From contig JAQVNZ010000012.1 in the NCBI GenBank assembly GCA_028702895.1, positions 1 to 19,388 of the forward strand: a stretch of 19,388 nucleotides of DNA, in the 5' to 3' direction. Below, piece by piece: positions 5,780 to 13,256 of this stretch. The notes beneath the pieces are model-generated. The model did no database searches and was not told the DNA's origin. It was given only the letters and a program-made list of their open reading frames with translations. The DNA is from Candidatus Iainarchaeum sp. (GTDB lineage Archaea > Iainarchaeota > Iainarchaeia > Iainarchaeales > JAAZKV01). The number at the start of each line of letters is the position of its first letter. Position 1 is the first letter of the stretch. Both the position numbers and the translations under genes were made by a program.

Positions 5780-8356
5780 TTACATTAATCCTTCTAATGC
5801 GTTGATTAAATCACTTGCAGCTCTACCAGTGTCAGCACTAGTATAACCAGCTACTACAATACTACCGTTTGTTAAAACAGCAGCAACATATTCACCGTTT
5901 GCTGTGATTAAATCTTGTAATTTTTGTCCGCCAGAAACTTCTAGGTTTACAGCAGCAGCATTAACCATCCATCCACCAACGATAATTGATTTACCGTTTG
6001 TTGATGCATCAGTCTTAACTATGTTGTTTGCAACAGGTTTTACTACTACACCTTGAACAGGGCCAGTAGCTACTCCACTAACACTATCAATAGTTACAGT
6101 TACTCCACCCTTAGTTTCAGAAGCTCCAGAAGCTAAGTTAGTGAAAGATGTTCCGCCAACTACAGATTCTTGTAAATCAGATCCTCCAATGTACATTTGT
6201 ACTTGTCTTCTTTCATCAGGATATGATATTTTGAATAATCCTGCGTCAGAAGTGATTACTGATCCGTCAGCTGTGAATGCTGATAATAGATAGTCTGTTC
6301 CACCTCTTATCGCGCTTGTTCCCCAGTTTGCATAACTTGCGTCTAAAGTTTTGTTTGACTTGTTTGCAGCTGTTTCATCTTTTATTGAATCATAGTCCCA
6401 AACATTTGCTGTTGCATCAGCTCTAATGAACATATTTACATCAGCACCTGCTGTTAAACCATCTAAGTCATTATATGTGAACATTGCAGCATAGTATTTA
6501 CTAGCATCATATGTCACTCCATCAATTGCTTGTGCAACTTCAGATGTATTTGGTAAGAAGTATGTTTCTGCAACTTCTGTTGAGTCTAGACCCAAAGTTC
6601 CAACAAATGATAGTGCTGCATTAGCTTTCCCTCTATTATATAAATTGAAGTCTTGTGCTGCTAATAATAAGAATGACCTATCATCAGAATTTTCACTAAC
6701 TGCTAATTTATATAGTAATGGAATTTCAGTCCCTGCATTTCTAGCACCAACTTCGAATTGTAAATTAGCACTTACGTCGCCTCTGTTTACATCGATTGGT
6801 GAAGGACTTGCTGTCCATTCAGAAACAACTTCAGCAGCAGTTTTTCCTGCGAAGCTTCCTTTTGCATAATAAATTCTTCCGAAATTTTGTGGAGCTGAAT
6901 TATTATCACTCAACATTAGAGTGTAATCTTGTCCACTTATTGTAACTACTCTTGGTCTATTAACGTCTAATTGTGCGCCTATAAACATTGGAGCGTTTAC
7001 TTGTGATACTCCTTCAAGTGGTCTGAATGAAACTTTATTGTTTCCAATTGTTGCGTCATACATTGGTTTATTTTCAAATCCAACAAATCTTACAACACCA
7101 TATTCATTTGGTAATGCTATTTCGTCACCAACTGTTAAAACGTTTTTAACAACTTCTGATTCAGATGATGTTGATGTGAAACCCCAATTATTTTTTAATT
7201 GAATTGAAGTCATTTTTCCGCCAAATCCAGCTAATGTTACTTGCCATTGAGCATCGTCATCAACTGATGGTTCTCCAGTATATGGAAATCCTTTTCCATC
7301 TCTTAGTTCTAATCTTTCAGATCCAGATCTTATTGAAGCATAATATCTACTTGCAACAACATCTTGTGCAACGTTAGTTACATAAACACTGTCACCTAAA
7401 ACGTTTGAACCAAATTCATCTCTCAAATCATAGTTACTTCCTTGAACTTCTCTACGATTTATTTGAGTTGAACCATCTTTCAAAACCCACACTGCATTGT
7501 ATGTTGCTTGTGCAGCATTAACCCAAACTGTTTCTAGTTCAACAGTTAATTGTTTTCCAGCATAATTGCCAGCTCCAGGAACTGTTGTTGTTTCAGTTGG
7601 ATATAATTTTTGTGCAATTGTTTCTGAATACATTATTAATGAATTATCAGTTTTGTTAATTTCATTTAACACATAAACTTTTCCTAAAAATGGTATTTTT
7701 ACATCATAATTAGAGTTAGAATCCATATTCAAAATTGTTTCCGAAGTATCTAAGTTCATTACTACTTCATAAGTTACTGCGTTTCTTGCAACACTTGATA
7801 CTAATTCTCCAACAGCAAATCTTGTTGATCCTGTTTGGTTTTGCATTGATGCATCAGCAGAAGTAAGAGTAATTTGTTCTCTAACAGAAACTGTTTGATT
7901 TGATCCATTCCATCTTGCTGTTACACCTGTTTGATTTACCAAATAAGGTACGTCAACATCATTAACTGTTTTTGGACCTAATTCAGCTACGCCAGAAGTC
8001 ATATTTAAATCTGCTTCAGCAGTATATCCTGTACCAGTCATTGAAACTATTCCTCCAACGGTTACGTTTACTGCAGCGTTTCCGCCTGCTATAGCGTCTC
8101 CTGCTGGGATTGTTGCTAGTTGTGCTACTTTAGCAGCAATGTTTCCAGCCCACACAACATCTGATACAGCAGCGTTTGATCCAACTACTATATCTACTAC
8201 TGGCATTCCTGTTGAGCTAATAATATTAGATCTTTCTAAATTATCAAGTCCTCCAGCAGCCATATTTGCAGCAGAAACTACAGGAGCTAATGCTGAACCA
8301 ATTAGTGCAGCACCTATTCCTAGAGCAACTACTTTTTTTATATTTAATCCTTTCAT
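5780..8356 (-). CDS. S-layer protein
   Basis: This 858-residue secreted protein should form the surface lattice. Residues 1-29 are a signal peptide (KK, then VVALGIGAALIGSALAPVVSA, cut near A29). Residues 46-85 (GMPVVDIVVGSNAAVSDVVW and on) match the amino-terminal module of archaeal S-layer proteins. The last 80 residues (SIIVGGWMVN, VVAGYTSADTGRAASDLI) match the carboxyl-terminal S-layer module. I find no cysteine. N-glycosylation sequons cluster early (NVT, NMT, NQT, NGS). The gene is visibly richer in G and C than its neighbours and codes with A, G, T, V and S, as expected for high expression. The ATG follows GAGGTGAC (8370-8363) by 6 bases. It has its own promoter and terminator. Confidence 0.92.
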   Translation of the reverse strand: MKGLNIKKVVALGIGAALIGSALAPVVSAANMAAGGLDNLERSNIISSTGMPVVDIVVGSNAAVSDVVWAGNIAAKVAQLATIPAGDAIAGGNAAVNVTVGGIVSMTGTGYTAEADLNMTSGVAELGPKTVNDVDVPYLVNQTGVTARWNGSNQTVSVREQITLTSADASMQNQTGSTRFAVGELVSSVARNAVTYEVVMNLDTSETILNMDSNSNYDVKIPFLGKVYVLNEINKTDNSLIMYSETIAQKLYPTETTTVPGAGNYAGKQLTVELETVWVNAAQATYNAVWVLKDGSTQINRREVQGSNYDLRDEFGSNVLGDSVYVTNVAQDVVASRYYASIRSGSERLELRDGKGFPYTGEPSVDDDAQWQVTLAGFGGKMTSIQLKNNWGFTSTSSESEVVKNVLTVGDEIALPNEYGVVRFVGFENKPMYDATIGNNKVSFRPLEGVSQVNAPMFIGAQLDVNRPRVVTISGQDYTLMLSDNNSAPQNFGRIYYAKGSFAGKTAAEVVSEWTASPSPIDVNRGDVSANLQFEVGARNAGTEIPLLYKLAVSENSDDRSFLLLAAQDFNLYNRGKANAALSFVGTLGLDSTEVAETYFLPNTSEVAQAIDGVTYDASKYYAAMFTYNDLDGLTAGADVNMFIRADATANVWDYDSIKDETAANKSNKTLDASYANWGTSAIRGGTDYLLSAFTADGSVITSDAGLFKISYPDERRQVQMYIGGSDLQESVVGGTSFTNLASGASETKGGVTVTIDSVSGVATGPVQGVVVKPVANNIVKTDASTNGKSIIVGGWMVNAAAVNLEVSGGQKLQDLITANGEYVAAVLTNGSIVVAGYTSADTGRAASDLINALEGLM

Positions 8357-8362
8357 TTGTTC

Positions 8363-8468
8363 GTCACCTCATATATCGACAAAAATTATATTCTACGCCA
8401 ATTTAACTATTATCTAGTTTACTGGCAAGAACTACTTATTATCTTATCAAAAATCCCCTTTAAATACC
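8363..8468 (-). promoter_or_regulatory. S-layer promoter, 5' leader and ribosome-binding site
   Basis: TATTTAAA (about 8459-8467) within GGTATTTAAAGGGG is the likely TATA box, which puts transcription start near 8438. The leader of about 80 bases is the longest among the genes here and ends with the strong SD site GAGGTGAC, 6 bases before the ATG. Confidence 0.55.
8397..8426 (-). promoter_or_regulatory. Possible hairpin in the S-layer mRNA leader
   Basis: The minus-strand leader can pair GCCA with TGGC (outer stem) and AACTA with TAGTT (inner stem, 5-base loop). It lies about midway between the inferred transcription start and the SD site. Such structures may stabilise S-layer mRNA; here this is inference. 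Confidence 0.35.
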
Positions 8469-8638
8469 TTACTATTAGATGAAAAGAATCAGTTAAAGAA
8501 AGCAAAAAACAAGGGGAATTTTAACACAATACGTGAATAACATTACGACAATCGTCATTAAGAGTTTTTTTTATGATATTAAATCAAATAAAAAAACTAA
8601 TAAATAGTATAACCCGCATACTAAATTATAAAAAAAAT
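8469..8638. other. Spacer upstream of the S-layer promoter
   Basis: I see no gene. It holds A/T runs and a weak inverted repeat around ACGACAATCGT (8547-8557). It may include sites upstream of the S-layer promoter, but nothing decisive is visible. Confidence 0.3.
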
Positions 8639-8954
8639 TTATTCTAACAACCATTTCCAAACAGGTTTAACAATAACTCTAACACCATCTTTTTGAAAAC
8701 TATCCTCTTCATCAAAAGTTAAAATCAAACCAGTCTTTAACTTATAAGTCTTACACGCATCAATCAAACCACTAATTTCTCTAACCTTATTCTCTTCATT
8801 TAAATTATAACAAACTTGTATTGCTTGAACAATCCCTAAACCCTTTTTTATAACAAAATCACATTCTTTTTTTGTACAAATTCTTCTCTTTGCTCAGCCA
8901 ATATACCCCAAAATTTATTTTTATTAGATGAAAGAACGATTAACTAGCAAATCA
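8639..8954 (-). pseudogene. Internally deleted DUF4143-type ATPase relic
   Basis: The last 76 codons (ECDFVIKKG, IQVCYNLNEENKVREISGL, KPVWKWLLE, then TAA at 8639) match the tails of the intact ATPases. Just upstream, one frame over, FWGILAEQREEFVQKK (up to about 8930) matches the start region of ATPase 3 (LNEILFEQREVFLKK). So both ends survive and about 1 kb between them, including both Walker motifs, is gone. The in-frame ATG at 8954 is followed by a TAG at codon 4. That ATG is still about 22 bp from a TTTTAAAT box and beside a near-perfect 21-bp palindrome, as in the intact paralogues. It is a dead gene that kept its promoter. Functional expression of the tail alone is not excluded. Confidence 0.75.
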
Positions 8955-8980
8955 TTCTTTTGAAAAGAACGATTTAAAAC
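8952..8980 (-). promoter_or_regulatory. Relic ATPase promoter with 21-bp palindrome
   Basis: The centre TTCTTTT-G-AAAAGAA (8955-8969) is perfect. With one mismatched pair it extends to 21 bp (8952-8972), the same length as the ATPase 1 palindrome. TTTTAAAT (8979-8972) is the TATA box. GAACGATT also occurs at 8967-8974 and 8934-8941, the same 8-mer as in the MNT/HEPN promoter. Confidence 0.45.
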
Positions 8981-9371
8981 CCCAATATAAATATCTAAAA
9001 AAGTTTACTATAATAATTCAATAATATAAAACAATTCCAATACTATTTAATCAAAAGTTAATAATATGATCAAACAATTATACACAAATCAAATGCTTAG
9101 CATTATTAACAATTAAATCAACAATAAATTTAACTCTTTTAAACAATCCACACCTGGCATACCAAAGAAATTTAGAATTGATTTTATTTGTAATTACTAA
9201 TATAAAATTTGCTAGCCCTTTGTCATTTAACTTTTATGCAAAGAACACAATATCTTTTAAAATATTATAATAATTTTGTTTACTACAATCCAATTGTTTA
9301 TCTACAAACATACTTAATATAAGGCAAGTGATAATTTACCCCACTCTCTCTTTTAGATAAACTATTATTTG
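8981..9371. other. Decayed stretch without an intact gene
   Basis: Apart from the possible relic at 9078-9311 there is no open frame, RNA gene or repeat that I can support. Composition is as AT-rich as other spacers. Confidence 0.4.
9078..9311 (-). pseudogene. Possible second ATPase relic
   Basis: Reading from ATG 9311, the frame gives 25 codons, one TAA, then 51 more codons to a TAA at 9078. The segment after the stop, KLNDKGLANFILVITN followed by a GLFKRVKFIVDLI block, looks like protein, not noise. It resembles the sensor part of archaeal ATPases (a FVLTSD-type strand, then a GR-x-YIxVD block). The likeness is from memory and weak. It is listed because the surrounding 400 bases otherwise hold no gene. 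Confidence 0.3.
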
Positions 9372-10700
9372 TTAAAGTACTAAGTCTTTTATTTCAAAAC
9401 AATAAACTTTTTTACCATTAAAAGAATTAATCTTTTTTGAAAAAGTTTTAGCAAAAATAACAAACTCTTCTTTTCTAGAACCATTATTCCAATCAAAAAA
9501 ACTTGTTTTAGTAGAAAGCTCTTCAACTATTTTTAAAGCATTAACATTTTTTTTCCATTTACACTCGCAAAAAAGTATTTCTTTGTTTTGATTAAAAGCA
9601 ACTATATCAATTTCTATATCTTTATACCACCAACCCCCAATTTTTGAGAAATTAGAAAATCTTTTTTTTATTAAAAATTGTTTGCAAACATCTTCAAAAA
9701 CAAACCCTAAGTATTCAGCATAATTTTGTTTAATAAGATTAGATTTGTATAACCCTTGTTCAATACTATTAATATTTGGATAAATATATTTAAACCAGAA
9801 TCTTAGAAATTTATCATTCAAATAATATTTACCTAGCCTAGATTTAACATTTTCTGTAATAGGTATTCTTCTTTCAATAAACCCCACTTCAATCAAGTTT
9901 TTTATATAAGGAGAAATATCTGTTCTTTGGAATTTAATAAAATTTTTTATTTCATTAATAGTATTTTTTCCATTCGCTATTGCTTCTAAAATTAGTTTAT
10001 ACGTACTAGAATTATCAAATTCTAGTTTCATCAAAAAATCCACTTCATCTTTAATAAAGCTTTTACGCGATTGTAATTCCGCGTCTAACCAATCCCAAAA
10101 AGGTTTATCAATCATAGTTAAATAAAATGGTATCCCATCCGCAAAACCATATATTTCAATAAGTTCTTCAAAACTTTTATTTGGAAAAAAATATTTTAGA
10201 TCAAAAAATGATACTGGTTTTAAATTTAGAGAAGCTGTTCGCCTACCAAAAACAGGACTACTATAATTTAATACTCTTGAAGTAATCATTGAAATTGAAG
10301 AACCTAAAATAAAAAGTTTTAAATTAGATTTTTTGAGTTTAGTATCAATTATTGCTTGTAACAAATTAAGAAAATTTTTATTTTCAATAAACATATTTTG
10401 AAATTCATCAATAATTAAAACGTCAACATTATCTTTTAAATAATCGAAGAGTATTTCATAATCCATTCGAAGATTTTTTATTTTTGAATCAAATTCAATA
10501 CAAGCAGCATAAAATCTTTCTAAATTATTTTCACCAACAGCCAAATAATAAATTTTTTTAGTGTTAATGGTTGAATGTAAAATTAACTCTGTTTTACCAA
10601 CTCTACGCCTACCATAAATAATCTCAAAAGCAAATCCCTTTTTTGAAATAGTTTCTTTCAAATCAGAAACTTCATTAATCCTATTTTTAAAATCACCCAT
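9372..10700 (-). CDS. Archaeal ATPase with DUF234-like nuclease tail
   Basis: This is an archaeal ATPase (PF01637-like) of a different branch from the DUF4143 paralogues. Counting from the longest frame (10739), Walker A is GRRRVGKT (43-50) and Walker B VLIIDEFQN (107-115). A winged-helix segment follows at about 245-300 (TINEIKNFIKFQRTDISPYI). The tail (about 355-455) has GGWWYKDIEIDIVAF and ILFCECKWKK, an intact D-x(n)-ExK core of the PD-(D/E)xK nuclease fold, typical of DUF234. The start is moved to the internal ATG 10700 (MGDFKNRINEVS) because the upstream ATG lies only about 10 bp from the TATA box and inside a palindrome. Many copies of this family occur in archaea with no settled role. 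Here the nuclease residues look complete. Confidence 0.82.
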   Translation of the reverse strand: MGDFKNRINEVSDLKETISKKGFAFEIIYGRRRVGKTELILHSTINTKKIYYLAVGENNLERFYAACIEFDSKIKNLRMDYEILFDYLKDNVDVLIIDEFQNMFIENKNFLNLLQAIIDTKLKKSNLKLFILGSSISMITSRVLNYSSPVFGRRTASLNLKPVSFFDLKYFFPNKSFEELIEIYGFADGIPFYLTMIDKPFWDWLDAELQSRKSFIKDEVDFLMKLEFDNSSTYKLILEAIANGKNTINEIKNFIKFQRTDISPYIKNLIEVGFIERRIPITENVKSRLGKYYLNDKFLRFWFKYIYPNINSIEQGLYKSNLIKQNYAEYLGFVFEDVCKQFLIKKRFSNFSKIGGWWYKDIEIDIVAFNQNKEILFCECKWKKNVNALKIVEELSTKTSFFDWNNGSRKEEFVIFAKTFSKKINSFNGKKVYCFEIKDLVL

Positions 10701-10724
10701 AAAAACCAACAGTATAATCCTAAT

Positions 10725-10752
10725 TAGTATAATATACATTATACTATTTAAA
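10725..10752 (-). promoter_or_regulatory. TATA box and 22-bp palindrome, DUF234-type ATPase
   Basis: The palindrome has perfect 9-bp arms (TAGTATAAT, 10725-10733, and ATTATACTA, 10738-10746) around 4 bases. TATTTAAA (10745-10752) is the TATA box. In this gene the palindrome lies just downstream of the TATA box, over the expected initiation region, unlike the DUF4143-type genes where it lies upstream. Confidence 0.5.
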
Positions 10753-11022
10753 CTTGTCCCATACTTCTAAAAATAAGATATTAAAAATTATTTTTAATTA
10801 TTTAATAAAATCAACTATATTAAAAAAAAATTCTAACACAAACTTTTAGAACTAGTTTTGCTTTACCAATTCGTCTTTAACCATAAAAAATCAAAAACCC
10901 AACTTTTTTGCTTTTATATCTTTATCCTAGAAACTTTGATTATTTCATTTAATTAATGAATATACTCATAAGTATCTACTCGCACTTTAACTACTCAAAC
11001 GTTTCTAGTGATTAAAAAAACT
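10753..11022. other. Gene-free stretch with an ATPase relic and a palindrome
   Basis: It contains the relic at 10844-10948 and a small palindrome (ATACT, 10962-10966; AGTAT, 10971-10975) just upstream of the relic's ATG. No intact gene is seen. Confidence 0.4.
10844..10948 (-). pseudogene. Amino-terminal relic of an archaeal ATPase
   Basis: From ATG 10948 the frame reads M-K-stop, then SKFLG-stop-RYKSKKVGFLIFYG-stop-RRIGKAKLVLK. This matches the start of PF01637-like ATPases, where YGRRRVGKT is the Walker A region. The intact neighbour has GFAFEIIYGRRRVGKTELIL. Three stop codons break it, one exactly at the first Arg of Walker A, and the conserved Thr is Ala. Nothing recognisable continues beyond about 10844. 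It is a dead fragment upstream of, and in the same direction as, the intact gene, so it may be the remains of a tandem copy. Confidence 0.6.
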
Positions 11023-12285
11023 TTATTCTAACAACCATTTCCACACAGGTTTAACAATTATTTTTTTATTTTCAATCAAAATTTCATCGTCTTGTGAATT
11101 TGTTAATATAAAATAATTTTTTGGTTTAAATTTTTTTACTGCTTCTAATAAACCTTGAATTTCCCTATCTTTATTTTTATCATTTAAATCATAACAAACT
11201 TGTATTGCACTAAAAACTTGTTTATTTTTTACAATTAAAAAATCGCACTCGTGTTTATCAGAATAATAAAAAATGTCACCTTCTTTTTTTATTGTATTAA
11301 AAACCAGGTTCTCTAAAAGCCAACCCTTATCACTTAAAACTTTTTTTGAAACCACCCAAATAAATCCATTATCAGCCACATACAATTTTTTATTATTAAC
11401 TAATTGTTTTTTTAAAGAATAATCAAATTTATTTATTACTTTGACAAAATAAGTTTCTTCAAAATAAGAAATATATAATTTAATAGTATTAACACTTTTT
11501 ATCCCAACAAATTTTTTTAATGAAGTATAACTAAAATTGTTCGCAAAATTAGTTACTAAATAAGAATAGAGTTCCTTTAGAGTAATAACATTATTTATTT
11601 TATATCTTATTGCAATATCCTTCAAAACCGTGTCATTATATATTTTTGCAAGAATTTCTGGATCACTATATTTTAAATAATCTGGCATACCCCCCATTAA
11701 AAGATACTCTTCAAAATATTTTTTTAAAAAAGCTTTTTGTTTAGTTAAGTAACTCGAATTTTTACTAAAATCAAATTCTTTTAATTTTAAAAATTCTTTA
11801 AAAGAAAACGGATTTACAATAGTATCAAGATGACGCCCAGTAAGTTTAGTCCCAAGTTCTTTGCTTAAAAGATTAGCACTTGAACCAGTAATAAAAAATT
11901 TGAACCCATCCTCATAAAATCTTCTCACAAAAATTTCAAAATTTGCAACATTTTGTATTTCATCTATAAAAAAAACTTTTTTCTCACCAAACAATCTCAC
12001 TAAGGACTCGTACAATCGATTAAATTCACTAGCTGAAAAATTAAACAAACGCTCGTCTTCAAAATTAATATAAAAAAAATCTTTATCCAAATAATGTTTT
12101 TTTACAATCTGCCTTAAAAGAGTTGATTTTCCAGCTCTTCGTAAACCAGTTAAAACTAAAACATGTGGAAGATTTATTCTTTCTTCAACTTCGTTTAAAA
12201 CCTCTCTTTTTACACCCAAAGGTTTTTTTAAAAAAACTTCTCTTTGTTCAAAAAGAATTTCATTTAATTGTTCATCGGAAAGCAT
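11023..12285 (-). CDS. AAA ATPase with DUF4143-like tail, paralogue 3
   Basis: This is the same family as ATPases 1 and 2. Counting from the longest frame (12342), Walker A is GLRRAGKST (66-74), Walker B KVFFIDEIQN (122-131), TGSSAN is at 152-157 and PFSFKEFL follows. The tail has ECDFLIVKN and IQVCYDLNDKNKDREIQGL and ends PVWKWLLE. It is more diverged in the tail than ATPases 1 and 2 are from each other. ATG 12285 (MLSDEQLNEIL) is chosen because TTTAAA is centred 25-26 bp upstream. The longer frame would start with TTG and read through both palindrome and TATA box. It stands 79 bases after the stop of the winged-helix gene, with its own promoter. Confidence 0.85.
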   Translation of the reverse strand: MLSDEQLNEILFEQREVFLKKPLGVKREVLNEVEERINLPHVLVLTGLRRAGKSTLLRQIVKKHYLDKDFFYINFEDERLFNFSASEFNRLYESLVRLFGEKKVFFIDEIQNVANFEIFVRRFYEDGFKFFITGSSANLLSKELGTKLTGRHLDTIVNPFSFKEFLKLKEFDFSKNSSYLTKQKAFLKKYFEEYLLMGGMPDYLKYSDPEILAKIYNDTVLKDIAIRYKINNVITLKELYSYLVTNFANNFSYTSLKKFVGIKSVNTIKLYISYFEETYFVKVINKFDYSLKKQLVNNKKLYVADNGFIWVVSKKVLSDKGWLLENLVFNTIKKEGDIFYYSDKHECDFLIVKNKQVFSAIQVCYDLNDKNKDREIQGLLEAVKKFKPKNYFILTNSQDDEILIENKKIIVKPVWKWLLE

Positions 12286-12306
12286 ACTAAAAATATTAAC
12301 AAAACA

Positions 12307-12332
12307 ATTTAAAAAGCAGTCAGTGGTACTGA
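12307..12332 (-). promoter_or_regulatory. TATA box and palindrome, ATPase 3
   Basis: The palindrome TCAGT-GGT-ACTGA (12320-12332) lies 4 bp upstream of the TATA box TTTTTAAAT (12315-12307). Its position matches those of ATPases 1 and 2 but the sequence is unrelated. Confidence 0.5.
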
Positions 12333-12364
12333 ACAAAAACAACTAATCTTGTTCAATAAAAGAT

Positions 12365-13000
12365 TTACTTGTAAGCGTCACTATAGAATTTTGCTAGTTC
12401 TTCGTTATTTAGTTTTTGAGTAAAAAAAGCAGCGTATTTTTGAAATATTTCAGATAATTCTACTAATCCTTCTTGGAATTCTGCTTGACTAAACTCTATC
12501 TTACTAGGTTTAATTACTTCAATGCTAGTTGGCCCGTAATAGAATAAAAATCGTATTAGTGAAGAATAGTTTCTAACAGATAAATTTACTTCGATGTATG
12601 AAGAGTACATGTCATCGTCTTCTATTGGTTCTGCTTCGTCTATATCATATATAGTAAAATCTTTTTCTTTTTCAATAGCTTCTCTAATTTTTTTAACATG
12701 TTTTTTTAACAGAGTTTCTTCTATTGCTTTGAACTCTATTATTGCTCTAATCCTAATCCTAAACGCATCTTTTTCTGCAATTTTTTTCCTTTCTTGTATT
12801 TTATCAATTATATCTTGTTTTAACTGGTATCTTGTTGGATAACCTTGTTTTTTTATTAAACCTAATTTTAACATTTCTTTTAATTCACTAGTTAGTCGAT
12901 CGTATGGAATGTTTAATTGTTTGTTTAATTCTTCCTCTGTTTTTGGTTCATTTAATAATAATAACGCAATTTTTTTTTGTTCGTCTGAAAATCCAGCCAT
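12365..13000 (-). CDS. Winged-helix protein of unknown role
   Basis: This is a 211-residue, highly charged, soluble protein. Residues 5-60 form a winged helix-turn-helix (EEELNKQLNIPYDRLTSELK, then LGLIKKQGYPTRYQL as the wing). Residues 65-110 are a long charged helix that may form a coiled coil. Residues 125-175 contain beta-type segments (YSSYIEVNLSV, YYGPTSIEVIKP), and the end is helical. I believe similar proteins occur widely in DPANN archaea but cannot name the family. A regulator of nearby genes is possible; the fold alone does not prove it. ATG 13000 follows GGTGAA (13012-13007) by 6 bases, and a TTTTAAAA box (13037-13044) gives a leader of about 14 bases. Confidence 0.75.
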   Translation of the reverse strand: MAGFSDEQKKIALLLLNEPKTEEELNKQLNIPYDRLTSELKEMLKLGLIKKQGYPTRYQLKQDIIDKIQERKKIAEKDAFRIRIRAIIEFKAIEETLLKKHVKKIREAIEKEKDFTIYDIDEAEPIEDDDMYSSYIEVNLSVRNYSSLIRFLFYYGPTSIEVIKPSKIEFSQAEFQEGLVELSEIFQKYAAFFTQKLNNEELAKFYSDAYK

Positions 13001-13100
13001 TTTTAGTTCACCAGTATAATATGATAATAATAGTTTGTTTTAAAATGCTTACTAAAATAAAAAAAGTGAGGTTTATTAAAAAAAACTAAATTATTTTTTT

Positions 13101-13256
13101 ATTAAAATGTTTTCTAACATTTTATTATTAAAATATTTTCTAACATTATTTTATTAAAATATTTTCTAACATTATTTTATTAAAATATTTTCTAACATTA
13201 TTTTATTAAAATGTTTTCTAACATTATTTTATTAAAATGTTTTCTAACAATATTTT
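13101..13256. repeat. Six tandem copies of a 26-bp unit
   Basis: The copies are at 13101, 13127, 13153, 13179, 13205 and 13231, each 26 bp, with a few substitutions (A or G at position 9, and changes in the first and last copies). The last copy overlaps the 3' end of the next gene and codes for its final residues (LLENILIK plus TAA). The other five follow that stop codon, so the array grew from the gene's own end. Confidence 0.9.

Noticed and set aside
6645..6869. Plus-strand open frame inside the S-layer gene
   Set aside because: It is antisense to a well-supported gene and has no start signal or recognisable content; 8139-8417 is rejected for the same reason.
12904..13089. Plus-strand 61-codon hydrophobic frame
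   Set aside because: It is antisense to the start and promoter of the winged-helix gene; the hydrophobic look comes from A/T-rich codons.
13101..13256. CRISPR array
   Set aside because: The 26-bp copies abut with no spacers and derive from the adjacent gene end; no cas gene is present.
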